Assembly: GCA_009843505.1 (NCBI GenBank)
Contig: VYDI01000047.1
Location: 62,001-126,000 of the forward strand
From: Holophagales bacterium
GTDB taxonomy: Bacteria; Acidobacteriota; Thermoanaerobaculia; Multivoradales; Multivoraceae
Direction: 5' to 3'
Length of the DNA: 64,000 nt
The first letter of the stretch is position 1; each line of letters begins with the position of its first letter. The position numbers and the translations under genes were made by a program. Under the pieces are notes generated by a model. The model had not been told where the DNA came from. It ran no database searches and saw nothing but the letters and a program-made list of their open reading frames with translations. Positions 38,075-46,839 of the stretch are shown one piece after another.

Positions 38075-39532
38075 CTAACTCAACCCATACGCCCGCCGCA
38101 CCTCATCGCCATCCGGGTCCGCGGCAACGTGCGGATCGTCATCGAAGATCAGACACGTCCGGCTCGCGCCGTCATAGCGCGGCCACTCCGGCAGGCCGGC
38201 GCCGTTCGGATCGCCCGTGCGTGCGAACTGGACCAGCGAGGCGCCCCAGAGCCTGGCGATCGCGCGGTTCTCGTCCGTGCTCTCGTGGAATGACACGAGG
38301 CCCGGCTTCGCCATGGCGAACTGGTTGAAGGTGAAGGCGATGTCGCATCCGTGGGTGATGCCGAGAGGGTGACCGGTGGGCACCTCGAAGTTGTAGACCC
38401 AGCCGCCGGCGCCCGCGTTGGTCGCCGCCTCGGCGTTCCGCAGCGACGCCGAACGGAACAGGTCGCACCAGACCTGGGCCACCCTGGCCACCTCGTCGGC
38501 GCCCGGGAGCAGTCCGTCGAAGTGCGAGACGTAGTCCTCGGGGCTGTGCGGGTTGATGAGCGGCAGAAACAGGGCCATCACGATGTCGAGCCCCATCGGC
38601 GCCGGCCCGCCGAGATCGGCCAGGTAGCTTCCCTCGTCCCGGTTGCTCCCGGCGATGAGCGGCGGTCCGCCGGCGCCCTTGCGTGCGATCGCCTCGACCG
38701 TCGGTTGCGTGATCACGGTGCCGTCCACCGTCTGCGCGGTTGGCGCGGCACCCTGCAGGTAGAGCGCGAGGAGTTCGTCCGCCGGGAGCGCCTGGAGCCG
38801 CGCCTCGAGATCGCTCTCGATCCCGAGATGCGCGGCCAGCGCGCCGGCCGCGTCGGGCACGGGCAGAATCCCGATGTCGATGTCGCCGGGACTGAAGGCG
38901 ACGGACCGGTGGAACAGCCCTTCGGCCGCCGGCGCACCCTGCAGGGCGAGCACGGAGCCGGCGCCGCCGCTCTCGCCCCAGATGCTGACGCAGCCTGGGT
39001 CGCCGCCGTAGTCGGCGATGTTGTCGCGGATCCAGCGGAGCGCCGCGATCTGGTCCTCGAAGCCCCGGCTGACGCTGCCCGCGTAGGCGTCGCCCAGGGC
39101 GCTGACGTCGCAGAAGCCGAAGACGTTCAGGCGGTAGTTGATGGTGACGACCACGCAGTCCTGCTCGCGGGCGAGCACGCTGCCGTCGTACTCGTTGGCG
39201 GAGCCCTGCAGATAGCCGCCGCCGTGGATCCAGCAGATCACCGGCCGGCCCGCGCGGTCCGCGGCCGGCGTGTGCACGTTCAGGTAGAGGCAGTCCTCCG
39301 ACTGCTCGCCCGGAATCTCAGGCCCGGCCAGCACCTCGGGGAAGGGCGGCTGGGGGCAGCGGTTGGGGTGCCGCGTCGCATCCAGCGTTGCGCTCCAGGG
39401 CGGCGCGGGCTGGGGCGAGCGCCACCGCAGGCCGCCGGTCGGTGGCGCGGCGTACGGCAGGCCCAGGAAGACGGACACGCCGTCGCGGTCGATGCCCCGC
39501 ACGGTGCCGAGCCGTGTTCGAACGGTCGTCAT
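38075..39532 (-). CDS. Carboxylesterase type B
   Basis: 485 aa from the ATG at 39532. Motifs: GTVRGIDRDGVSVFLGLPYAAPP, EDCLYLNVHTP, HGGGYLQGS, FGGDP-like YGGDPGCVSIWGESGGAGSV with the nucleophile Ser, and THGCDIAFTFNQF near the catalytic His. No signal peptide. It hydrolyses ester bonds of unknown substrates. It sits directly downstream of the tannase-like gene on the same strand, 14 bp apart. Confidence 0.93.
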   Translation of the reverse strand: MTTVRTRLGTVRGIDRDGVSVFLGLPYAAPPTGGLRWRSPQPAPPWSATLDATRHPNRCPQPPFPEVLAGPEIPGEQSEDCLYLNVHTPAADRAGRPVICWIHGGGYLQGSANEYDGSVLAREQDCVVVTINYRLNVFGFCDVSALGDAYAGSVSRGFEDQIAALRWIRDNIADYGGDPGCVSIWGESGGAGSVLALQGAPAAEGLFHRSVAFSPGDIDIGILPVPDAAGALAAHLGIESDLEARLQALPADELLALYLQGAAPTAQTVDGTVITQPTVEAIARKGAGGPPLIAGSNRDEGSYLADLGGPAPMGLDIVMALFLPLINPHSPEDYVSHFDGLLPGADEVARVAQVWCDLFRSASLRNAEAATNAGAGGWVYNFEVPTGHPLGITHGCDIAFTFNQFAMAKPGLVSFHESTDENRAIARLWGASLVQFARTGDPNGAGLPEWPRYDGASRTCLIFDDDPHVAADPDGDEVRRAYGLS

Positions 39533-39546
39533 CGGGAAAGCGCCGG

Positions 39547-41109
39547 TCAGTCCGCGACGCAGGCGTAGTTCACGGCGTCGTTCACGTCCCCCGACCCGTT
39601 GTACTGCGCGTACTGCGGATAGGGGCACAGCGGGCGGGAGAAGCGCTTCCTGTCTTCCAGCGCTTCGCCGGCTTCGAGCATCGCCTCGCTCCAACTGACC
39701 GTCCTGTCGCCGAGGGCCACCTGGCCTTCCAGGAACGTGAAGTTCCCGGGGTGCTCCGCGAGGATCCGGTCGGGCGCTTCGCCGTTCTCCACCCAGTCGA
39801 CGATCGCCTGGATGTAGTCGGCGGCCCAGGCGCCGTTTCCCCCCAGGCAGTGGATCATGCCCGGAACCATGAACGTGCGCAGGTAGTCGTCCATCTCGCC
39901 GTTCACTTCCCCGGCCTCCACCAGGAACTTCTCCAGCGCCGCGGCGCGGCAGGGAAAGTCGTGCCAGCCGTTGTAGATGATCAGCTTGCCGCCGCTCTCC
40001 TGGAAACTGCTGAAGTCGGGCGCCGGGAGGTCGACCGCGACCATGGCGTCTCTCAGTGCCGGCAGGTCCTTCACCGGGTCGAAGGCGTCGATGTCGAAGC
40101 CCGGCGTGCGGTGCATCGCCGCCACGAGCACGTCGACCGTGACGTCCGACGCGGTCCCCTCGAGGAACGGCACGGGGCCCGTCGCCCAGAGCTGGAAGTC
40201 GCCGTTCAGCTCCGCGCCCGGATAGACGCCCGGCACGACGACGGCGCCCGAGCCGTCCGTGATCCCGGTGTAGATGAAGCGCGCCGTCTCGATCTGGCCG
40301 GCCGTGAGGCAGTCGACGGCGGGACTGTCCCGGCATTCGAGAGCCTCGAGTTCGAGCAGTTCGACGGCGCACTTGCGGGGGTCGCCGACGATGCCGTCAG
40401 CGACGCCGTCCAGCATGTCGCAGGCTCTCCGGGTGTTCGCGTCCAGCAACGCCACGGAGTCCGCGCTGAGGGGGTTCCGCTTCTGGTGCCGGCTCGTCTC
40501 GAGCGCGAACGTCAGCAGACCGAACCCATAGTCGACGGCCGGCGCCCCGGCGATGATCCCGTCGTAGTCGTCCGGAAAGCGCAACGCCTCCATCAGCGCG
40601 GCGCGCCCGCCGTTCGAGCAGCCCCAGAGATACGCATGCTCGACGGGCCGGCCGTAGAACTCCTGGATGATCCGCTTCGCCAGCACCGTCGTCAGGTGAT
40701 TGGCGCGGAAGCCGAAGTCCAGTTGCGCGTGGTCGTTCCGGTAGAAGGACGGGTCGTTGTCCGGCTCGTGGCCGGTGTCGGTCGTCGCCATGGCGAAGCC
40801 GTCGTCGAGCAGGCTGCTCGTGTCTCCGATCACGCCGGCCAGACCCCCGGGCGCGTGGAACATGAACCGCCCCGTCCAGCCTTCGGCCGGCATGCGGACC
40901 TCGAAGCGGATCGTCGCGTCGATCGTGCCGCGGACCCGGCAATGCTCCGGGACCTCGCCCGCGGCGGGGACCAGTACGCCCGGCCCCACCGCGTGGTCCG
41001 AGTCGGTCAGGAGGTAGAGCGCGTCGCAGCGGTCCGCGGGCGAATCCGCCGCGAGGGCGACGCCCGGAAGGGCGAGGCAGACCGATGTCAGAAGGGCGGG
41101 AAAGCGCAT
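39547..41109 (-). CDS. Exported tannase/feruloyl esterase-family hydrolase
   Basis: 520 aa. Signal peptide FPALLTSVCLALPGVALAA. Family features: the nucleophile GCSNGGRAALMEALRFPDDYDG, the lid with several cysteines (RRACDMLDG, DPRKCAVELLELEALECRD), the acid in LIIYNGWHDFP and the base in VPGMIHCLGG. It cleaves aromatic esters such as feruloyl, galloyl or phthalate monoesters. It is paired with a carboxylesterase, consistent with stepwise hydrolysis of aromatic esters. Confidence 0.92.
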   Translation of the reverse strand: MRFPALLTSVCLALPGVALAADSPADRCDALYLLTDSDHAVGPGVLVPAAGEVPEHCRVRGTIDATIRFEVRMPAEGWTGRFMFHAPGGLAGVIGDTSSLLDDGFAMATTDTGHEPDNDPSFYRNDHAQLDFGFRANHLTTVLAKRIIQEFYGRPVEHAYLWGCSNGGRAALMEALRFPDDYDGIIAGAPAVDYGFGLLTFALETSRHQKRNPLSADSVALLDANTRRACDMLDGVADGIVGDPRKCAVELLELEALECRDSPAVDCLTAGQIETARFIYTGITDGSGAVVVPGVYPGAELNGDFQLWATGPVPFLEGTASDVTVDVLVAAMHRTPGFDIDAFDPVKDLPALRDAMVAVDLPAPDFSSFQESGGKLIIYNGWHDFPCRAAALEKFLVEAGEVNGEMDDYLRTFMVPGMIHCLGGNGAWAADYIQAIVDWVENGEAPDRILAEHPGNFTFLEGQVALGDRTVSWSEAMLEAGEALEDRKRFSRPLCPYPQYAQYNGSGDVNDAVNYACVAD

Positions 41110-41167
41110 GGGAGTCTCCTGGGTCAGGCAGTCGAAGGACGAAGCGCGCGGCCCGATCGCACGTGGG

Positions 41168-41340
41168 TTAGAAGTCCAGGGTCAGCTCGATGCCGTAGCG
41201 TCGGGGCGTCTCGATCATACGGATGGCGGCGGCATAGAGCGGGCCCAACTGACCCCAGATGACGGCGTTCTCGACGTGCTCTCGCGCGCTTTCCGGGGCC
41301 TTCACCCAGAGCGGTGCCTCGACTTGACAACCTAGCGGGG
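41168..41340 (-). pseudogene. 3' remnant of a TonB-dependent receptor
   Basis: The minus strand reads VIWGQLGPLYAAAIRMIETP and RRYGIELTLDF followed by TAA at 41168. The terminal beta-strand ending in aromatic F is typical of TonB-dependent receptors. Only about 55 codons remain and no 5' portion is found to the right. The receptor was cut by arrival of the island at about 41.34 kb, or by a deletion. Confidence 0.6.
41324..41329 (+). promoter_or_regulatory. -35 element (TTGACA) upstream of orphan antitoxin
   Basis: A perfect TTGACA lies 31 bases before the antitoxin ATG at 41360. No convincing -10 follows at the right spacing. Confidence 0.3.
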
Positions 41341-41359
41341 CGGCCACCAGAGTCGGTCC

Positions 41360-41617
41360 ATGAAGGCGCTTTCGGTGGCCGAGTTGAAGGCCAGGTTCTC
41401 GAAGGTCCTCGCGGACGTGCGTCGTGGCGAGCGCATCGCCGTCCTGTACGGGCGGTCGAAGATGCCCGTCGCCATGATCGTTCCGTGGGCACCGGCGTCT
41501 GCGGGCCGGCGCGAGGTTGGCTTCCTCGACGGGGAGGTCACGATCGAGTTCGCCGATGACTTCGAGATGACCGAGGAGTTCGAGATGACCGAGGAGGAGT
41601 TCCTCGGCGGCGCGTGA
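41360..41617 (+). CDS. Orphan Phd/YefM-type antitoxin
   Basis: 85 aa. The N-terminus MKALSVAELKARFSKVLADVRRGERIAVLYGRSKMPVAMIVP is a Phd/YefM domain. The acidic C-terminus contains a short direct repeat (EMTEEFEMTEEEF). No toxin gene follows; instead the DUF1828 gene converges on it from the other strand. It may be a TA remnant or an anti-toxin acting in trans. Confidence 0.75.
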   Translation: MKALSVAELKARFSKVLADVRRGERIAVLYGRSKMPVAMIVPWAPASAGRREVGFLDGEVTIEFADDFEMTEEFEMTEEEFLGGA

Positions 41618-41638
41618 CTTCGCGTGCCCCTCGCGGGC

Positions 41639-42421
41639 TCAGGCGACGCGCCGCAGCAGCTTCCGCTCCAGATCGGCGGTCGATTCAAGCGAGGAGATCA
41701 TCTCACCGCCTACGTCGGAGAGCCGAGCCAGATCGAGACGGGGTATCTCCGATTGGTCCGAGAAGACGAGGATCGACTCGAACTGAATCTCGTGACGGTG
41801 GAAGTGGGACAGCATGATCGTGGTCAGACGGGCCTTGTCGCGATTCGGCACGCCGTACAGGAACAGCGGCGTATCCAGCCGTCCGTCTATCCGATAGTCC
41901 ACGCGGTACGGTTCGGGGTCGGGAAGACCCTCGGGCGAGTAGTCCGCCTGGATCTTGTCTTCGTCGACGAGGCCGTGCAGCAGGTCGGCAAGATCGTCGT
42001 AGAAGGTGGACCTCACGTGGGACCTGGAGAGCAGTGTCAGGTCGTGAACCCTGGTCAGCGCCTGGCCGAATCGAAAGACTGCTTCAGGCAGTCGCTCGAT
42101 GGACGTGTCGAGGCAGAAAGAGCCTCCGTCTCGTTCTACACCCGTCTCGTTGACGATGCGTTCGAGAATCTGTCCGCGCGCCCCTTGAAGGAAGGCGTCG
42201 ATGTCGTGGTCGTAGCTGATGTGCATGAGCGTGTGACCACGGTCCGAGAGCCGGATCCCGCCGATTCCGGTCTCGGAGACATGGATCGGGAATCGATCGC
42301 CGTCCGGGAACTCGAAGTGCGTGCGTAGCATCAAGGCGTCGTCCGGACGCCGCGCGAGGCGCACTTCGGCACAGAGACGTTCGCAGAGGAGCTTCTGCAC
42401 CGCGTCGACATCGAACGTCAT
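41639..42421 (-). CDS. DUF1828/DUF1829-type protein
   Basis: A protein of 260 aa. Its N-terminal half (FPDGDRFPIHVSETGIGGIR, LSDRGHTLMHISYDHDID) matches DUF1828. The second half (YRVDYRIDGRLDTPLFLYGV) resembles DUF1829. No biochemical role is established. Its ATG overlaps the upstream gene stop by ATGA, so the two form an operon. Genes of this kind often lie in mobile or defence-rich regions, which fits the surroundings. Confidence 0.7.
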   Translation of the reverse strand: MTFDVDAVQKLLCERLCAEVRLARRPDDALMLRTHFEFPDGDRFPIHVSETGIGGIRLSDRGHTLMHISYDHDIDAFLQGARGQILERIVNETGVERDGGSFCLDTSIERLPEAVFRFGQALTRVHDLTLLSRSHVRSTFYDDLADLLHGLVDEDKIQADYSPEGLPDPEPYRVDYRIDGRLDTPLFLYGVPNRDKARLTTIMLSHFHRHEIQFESILVFSDQSEIPRLDLARLSDVGGEMISSLESTADLERKLLRRVA

Positions 42422-42897
42422 AGCGGGAGAGCCCTTTGGCCGTCATGCGTGGCGGAGATGCCGGCGATGTTGAAGTCCTCGAGCAGGCACGCGAACGCGC
42501 CCTCCAGCGTGACGAAGCGGTCGGTCTCTTCGGCATGGCGCTCAGGCTTGCCGCCCGTGGCGATCGACTCCGCGTTCGCACGGTGGATATGAGGCCGATA
42601 GGAGATGTCCCCATGTTCGTGACTCGGTCCGTTGTAGCGCGCCAGGGTCAGGCGCGAGCCGTCGACCGACACGAGGGCAATGCCGCTGGAGAAGTCCGCT
42701 TCGTCGAGGAGGTTCTGGCGCTGGTAGATGTCGAACCTGGTTCCGGCCGCGTCCTCCCCAGTGGCCTTGAACGACCGTTGACGATGGACTGGGGCCTCCG
42801 TTGGCTTCCCGGTCCAGCGAGAGCCGGGATTGGTGAGCCGCTTTGGCGACACCCGAAGCTCGTCGAGTTCCTCCTCACTGAAGAGACGGACGGTCAT
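42418..42897 (-). CDS. Small unknown protein paired with DUF1828 gene (DUF6978-like)
   Basis: 159 aa from the ATG at 42897. It has the sequence FDIYQRQNLLDEADFSSGIALVS, SRLTLARYNGPSHEHGD and FVTLEGAFACLLEDFNIAGI. It recalls the DUF6978 family seen beside DUF1828 genes, from memory only. No known motif. It is translationally coupled to the DUF1828 gene, suggesting the two products act together. Confidence 0.6.
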   Translation of the reverse strand: MTVRLFSEEELDELRVSPKRLTNPGSRWTGKPTEAPVHRQRSFKATGEDAAGTRFDIYQRQNLLDEADFSSGIALVSVDGSRLTLARYNGPSHEHGDISYRPHIHRANAESIATGGKPERHAEETDRFVTLEGAFACLLEDFNIAGISATHDGQRALPL

Positions 42898-42984
42898 GGC
42901 CCCTATTCTACGGTCCAGGCCGGAGGGGGGAACACGCGAACGCCTCGCCGACCAGAGCGATGCCGGGGCGGTGCACGCCGTTGC

Positions 42985-42990
42985 TACACT
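42985..42990 (+). promoter_or_regulatory. -10 element (TACACT) of the glycine-zipper gene
   Basis: TTGCTACACT ends 9 bases before the ATG at 43000. The same extended -10 (TGCTACACT) precedes tRNA-Ser, which supports its use as a promoter. The transcript would be essentially leaderless. Confidence 0.5.
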
Positions 42991-42999
42991 CCCGCGCCA

Positions 43000-44934
43000 A
43001 TGTCTACGCGCGATGGTGTAGTCCGGCGACGCGTTCGAACCGCCGGTTTGGCCGCCAAGGAGACGGTCGGAAGCGGGGTAGACAAGTTGAGGCCGCTGAC
43101 GGGCTTCGCAGCTCCTTTCGTCGCCCAGGTCCTCGAGAGGACCCAGATAGCGAAGTACCACGCTCTTGGCGGCCACGGCTTCGCTGCCGAGGACGTCAAC
43201 ACCCTTCTGGACCGGTTTAGGGGCAAGGCGGCCGAGGTCATTGGAGCTTCGAACAAAGCCCAGGGAGCGGATCGCCTGGTTGACGGCGTTCGTATTCAGA
43301 CGAAGTACTACGCCAGCGCATCCAAGACCGTGGCGGCGGCGTTCGATCCGGCAACTGGCTATCGCTATCGCGGGCAGGTCCTTGAGGTTCCGAGGGACCA
43401 GTACGCCGAGTGCGTCGAGTTGATGGCCGAGCGAATCGCTGAGGGGAGAGTGCCGAACGTCAGCGATCCGGGGCGGGCAGAGGAGCTGGTTCGACAGGGA
43501 AGCGTCACCTACGAACAAGCGAGGAACGTGGCTCGATTTGGCACCGTCGAGTCGTTGGTCTATGACGCCGCGAATCAGGCTGTCGTTTGCACGTCGGTGT
43601 TCTCCATCACCGCGGTTGTCACCTACGCGCAGGCCCGTTGGCAGGGAAAGGGCCGGAAGGAAGCCGCCTTGGCGGCTGTCGGTGCTGCATCCATGAGCGG
43701 CTTCGCAACTCTTGTCGTCGGTGTTCTCAGCGCCCAGATTGCGAGAACCAAGGCGGCGGCGGGAGCCACCGTTGCGATCAGGGCGCTGCTGAAATCGTCG
43801 GTGTCAGGCTCGGGTCCAGGTAAAGCCGCGGTCCAGTGGATCGCGAGGGCGTCCACCGGAAAGCCGCTCTACGGTGCCGCAGCTGTCAACCACGTGTCCA
43901 AGTTACTGCGGACGAACGCGATCACCGGTGTGATCGCATTGGGTGTGACGAGCGCTCCCGACTTCTATCGGGCGGCCCTAAGGCGGACCATCTCGTGGCA
44001 GCAATTCACGAAGAACACCCTGGTCAATGCCGGTGGGATTGCAGGGGGAACGGCCGGGTGGATTGGAGGAGCGGCTGCGGGAGCCGCAGTCGGCACGGCC
44101 GTTGCACCCGGAGTCGGCACGACGATCGGTGGGATCGTGGGCGGAATCGTGGGCACCCTCGGCGGCGGTCTTGGCGCTGGAGCTGCAGCAAAGGCCGGCT
44201 TGGACCAGCTCATCCGGGACGACATGGAAGTCCTCCAGGGGATCCTGAGGGAGGAGTTGGAACACTTGGCGTCGGAGTACCTGGTCGCGGAGGACGAAAT
44301 GCGGCGTCTCGCGCTCGACATCGACCAGACGACCACTGCCGACTGGCTTCAACAGATGTTCCAGTCGACGGACCGACGCGAGTTCGTTCGCTCTGAGTTC
44401 GAGCCGCTCTTCCGGGAGAGCCTGGGAAGGAAGCCCGAACTCGTGGAGAAGATTGTGCTGGACGAGTTCGCTTGGCTCGTGTCGGAGTATGCGCTTACCG
44501 ACGAGGAGAAGGCCTTAGCTGACGGTCAGCTCTCGAGGCTTGTGGACGCCGCTTGGCTCCGCCGAATGAGAGACGCTAAGCAGTGGCGGGTCTTCGCCCG
44601 CGATGAACTGAAGCCACTCTTCGAGGAGATCGTCAACTCTCATCCGGAGCAGTTGTTGGGGCGCATCTTCGAGGAAGAAACCACGCGGTTGGCGTCTGAG
44701 TACCTGCTTACCGAGGGTGAACTGGAGAGCCTGGTACTGCGCATCAGGGAGAGATGCGACCGCGCGTGGCTGCAGCGGCTCCTCAAGGCTGAGGACCCTC
44801 GGCAGTTCGTCCGTTCACGACTGGTGTCGGCGTTCGATGAGGTCGTCAGGGCGAGGGAGAGGGTTCGCTTTCCCACCGGGGCAGCCCTAGAGAAGGCGGT
44901 TGTCGGCCAGTTGGCCCCAGCCGTGTATGAGTAG
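43000..44934 (+). CDS. Large membrane protein with glycine zipper and three C-terminal repeats (YeeR-like N-terminus)
   Basis: 644 aa. The N-terminal part (ADRLVDGVRIQTKYYASASK, GRAEELVRQGSVTYEQARNV, FGTVESLVYDAANQAVV) resembles prophage-encoded membrane proteins such as E. coli YeeR. A glycine-zipper region follows near residues 345-400 (GGIAGGTAGWIGGAAAGAAV). The C-terminus holds three tandem units of about 71 residues beginning near 415, 486 and 557, each with a LASEY/LVSEY core and a W-L-x-x-M/L helix. Pore-forming or membrane-targeting activity is plausible for glycine zippers but not shown. An orphan nucleotidyltransferase gene follows 21 bp downstream. Confidence 0.75.
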   Translation: MSTRDGVVRRRVRTAGLAAKETVGSGVDKLRPLTGFAAPFVAQVLERTQIAKYHALGGHGFAAEDVNTLLDRFRGKAAEVIGASNKAQGADRLVDGVRIQTKYYASASKTVAAAFDPATGYRYRGQVLEVPRDQYAECVELMAERIAEGRVPNVSDPGRAEELVRQGSVTYEQARNVARFGTVESLVYDAANQAVVCTSVFSITAVVTYAQARWQGKGRKEAALAAVGAASMSGFATLVVGVLSAQIARTKAAAGATVAIRALLKSSVSGSGPGKAAVQWIARASTGKPLYGAAAVNHVSKLLRTNAITGVIALGVTSAPDFYRAALRRTISWQQFTKNTLVNAGGIAGGTAGWIGGAAAGAAVGTAVAPGVGTTIGGIVGGIVGTLGGGLGAGAAAKAGLDQLIRDDMEVLQGILREELEHLASEYLVAEDEMRRLALDIDQTTTADWLQQMFQSTDRREFVRSEFEPLFRESLGRKPELVEKIVLDEFAWLVSEYALTDEEKALADGQLSRLVDAAWLRRMRDAKQWRVFARDELKPLFEEIVNSHPEQLLGRIFEEETTRLASEYLLTEGELESLVLRIRERCDRAWLQRLLKAEDPRQFVRSRLVSAFDEVVRARERVRFPTGAALEKAVVGQLAPAVYE

Positions 44935-44955
44935 GCTGCCTAGCCACGCGCGCCA

Positions 44956-45240
44956 ATGCACGCCCTGATCGAGTCCCACCGAGCGGAAATCCGCGCGTTA
45001 GCAGCGCGACACGGCCTCCGCGATGTCCGCCTCTTCGGCTCGATGGCTCGCGGAGACGCGGATGAAGCGAGTGACGTCGACCTGCTGGTCACCTTGCCGG
45101 CCGGGTGCAGCGGTCTGGCGCTTGGGGCACTCCTGATGGACGTGCAAGCTCTTCTCGACCGGCGGGTGCACGTGGTGACGGAGCGAAGCCTGCACCCGGC
45201 ATTCCGAGACCGAGTGCTCGGGGAAGCGCGGATGCTCTAA
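44956..45240 (+). CDS. Minimal nucleotidyltransferase (MNT), no HEPN partner
   Basis: 94 aa. Pol-beta-type motif LFGSMARGDADEASDVDLLV with the catalytic GS and DxD, typical of MNT antitoxins that AMPylate HEPN toxins. No HEPN gene follows in the next 225 bp, which hold no gene. It could be an orphan remnant or work with a neighbour. Confidence 0.85.
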   Translation: MHALIESHRAEIRALAARHGLRDVRLFGSMARGDADEASDVDLLVTLPAGCSGLALGALLMDVQALLDRRVHVVTERSLHPAFRDRVLGEARML

Positions 45241-45465
45241 GTTCTGGGTGTTGGAGGCGCACCGGATGCCGCTTGAGTTCCGCACCCACGTGGGTTGCGT
45301 TTCGCAGCCGATGGTCATCGATCTTTAGGCCCCGGGACCGGGTCGGTGGTCTTTCCGTGCGAGAACGCCGGCACTTCAGCAGGCCGGGACACGAGGAGGC
45401 CAATCTGCCTCCTGCACCAGACTCGAGCCTCATGTTCCACCGACGGCCCGTCGTAGATTCCAGAC
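45241..45465. other. Gene-free gap in the island
   Basis: No coding frame of credible composition in 225 bp. A TAGATT (45453-45458) lies 7 bases before the next ATG and may be a -10 for a leaderless start. Confidence 0.5.
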
Positions 45466-46839
45466 ATGACTAGCGAGATGCCACCTTTCGCTGGTGCAGC
45501 CGACGCCGACCTCGAAGGCGCGTTGGAGTGGTTTCTGGGTTTTCTGAGCGTCGACGACTGGAAGGCCCGAGTTGCGGCGGTCGAAGAGAACGTCGAGAGG
45601 GGCCTCAGTTCTGTAGCCAGCAGCTTCGGTGCGGAAGGCGGCGATTCTGTCTACACCGGGCCGGACCGCATTGGCTGGTACCTCTACCTGGTAGACGCGG
45701 TGCAGCACCATCCTCTGAGATACGAACCCATCCAGGGTGCCCGGATCGTTCCGATCTTCAAGAGGCTCGGGGCCGACCTAGATCTCTTGAGGAGTATCGG
45801 GGGCGTTGAAGATCGTGTTGGGCGCTTGCTCGACTCCGGTCGCGGTCAGCCCGATGGCGGCCTCTTCGAGTTTCTCATCGCTTTGGTCTGGAAGCGAAGC
45901 GGCTACGCAACGGTGGAGTTCATTCCCGAAACCCCGCACCGCAAGACGCCGGACTTTCTCGCCCGTTCAGGACGAGAGGAGTGGTTCGTCGAGTGCAAGC
46001 GACTGCAGAAGCGATCCGAGTACAGCGAACGGGAACGAGAGAAGTGGCTCGCCATGTGGTCGCCGTTCGCTCAGCACCTCGTGCGGAACGGGCACTCCCT
46101 CTTGTTCGACATCACGTTCCATGTTGAACTCGCGACACTTGCCGACGACTACCTGATGGAACATCTGGCGGGGAAGCTCCACCTTCTTTCTCTCCCCTGC
46201 CGTATCGTCTCGAACGACACGTGGGACGTGACGGCGAAGCCCGTCGACTACGTCCGAGCCCGAGCCCATCTGCAGCGGTACTTCGTCCGGTTCCCGTCCG
46301 ACCAGCTACGGGAACTTGTAGCCGGTTGCCGCAACCCGCGTCGTGACTTTTCGTTTGTCGCCAAGGGCGACCTCGTCCGGTTTGGCGGTGCCTCGGGCAA
46401 CAATAGGTTTCTGGAGGACCTCTCCTTTGCCGCGGGCTCGTTCTGGAGCTCCGATGCGCCACAGGCGATCCGGCACAAGGCTCGCGACGTCAGGCGTCAG
46501 CTTGTTCGCGCCGTCGAGCAGTTCCCGTCCGACGCCAGATGCGCCGTTCACGTCGGCCTTGAGACGTGGGACGGCCCCCTCGTCGAGGAGGAGCGGCTCG
46601 GCCGCATTGTGCGCTCCGTTCTGGACTTCGACGCCTTGGGCAAGGACCTCAGGTGGGTCTACTGTCACTTCTTTGAGTCCTACGCCCCTCCGGACCAGAC
46701 ATGGGTGGTCGACGAAACCGTGCTTCGCTTTGGCCCTGAACTGTTAGGTCGTGACGAGCCAATCTGCTTCAGAGCGGCTCTCCTTCCAGAGACGGATACG
46801 TTCTCCGAGGGTCTTCATTGGCGCCGGGCCCCGCCGTAG
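45466..46839 (+). CDS. PD-(D/E)XK-type nuclease-like protein, unknown family
   Basis: 457 aa. After an alpha-helical N-terminus, residues 133-180 look like a restriction-endonuclease-fold core: FEFLIALVWKRSGYATVEFI, then TPDFLA with Asp163, then EWFVECKRL with Glu176 and Lys178. The spacing fits D-x(n)-ExK. The remainder shows no domain I recognise. It lies directly upstream of the Gabija-like pair with a 341-bp gap, so it is part of the same defence island and may be a separate defence gene. Confidence 0.7.
   Translation: MTSEMPPFAGAADADLEGALEWFLGFLSVDDWKARVAAVEENVERGLSSVASSFGAEGGDSVYTGPDRIGWYLYLVDAVQHHPLRYEPIQGARIVPIFKRLGADLDLLRSIGGVEDRVGRLLDSGRGQPDGGLFEFLIALVWKRSGYATVEFIPETPHRKTPDFLARSGREEWFVECKRLQKRSEYSEREREKWLAMWSPFAQHLVRNGHSLLFDITFHVELATLADDYLMEHLAGKLHLLSLPCRIVSNDTWDVTAKPVDYVRARAHLQRYFVRFPSDQLRELVAGCRNPRRDFSFVAKGDLVRFGGASGNNRFLEDLSFAAGSFWSSDAPQAIRHKARDVRRQLVRAVEQFPSDARCAVHVGLETWDGPLVEEERLGRIVRSVLDFDALGKDLRWVYCHFFESYAPPDQTWVVDETVLRFGPELLGRDEPICFRAALLPETDTFSEGLHWRRAPP

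Noticed and set aside
42436-42999. Upstream extension of the glycine-zipper protein frame
   Set aside because: It is antisense to the small partner of the DUF1828 gene and a -10 element lies just before the ATG at 43000.
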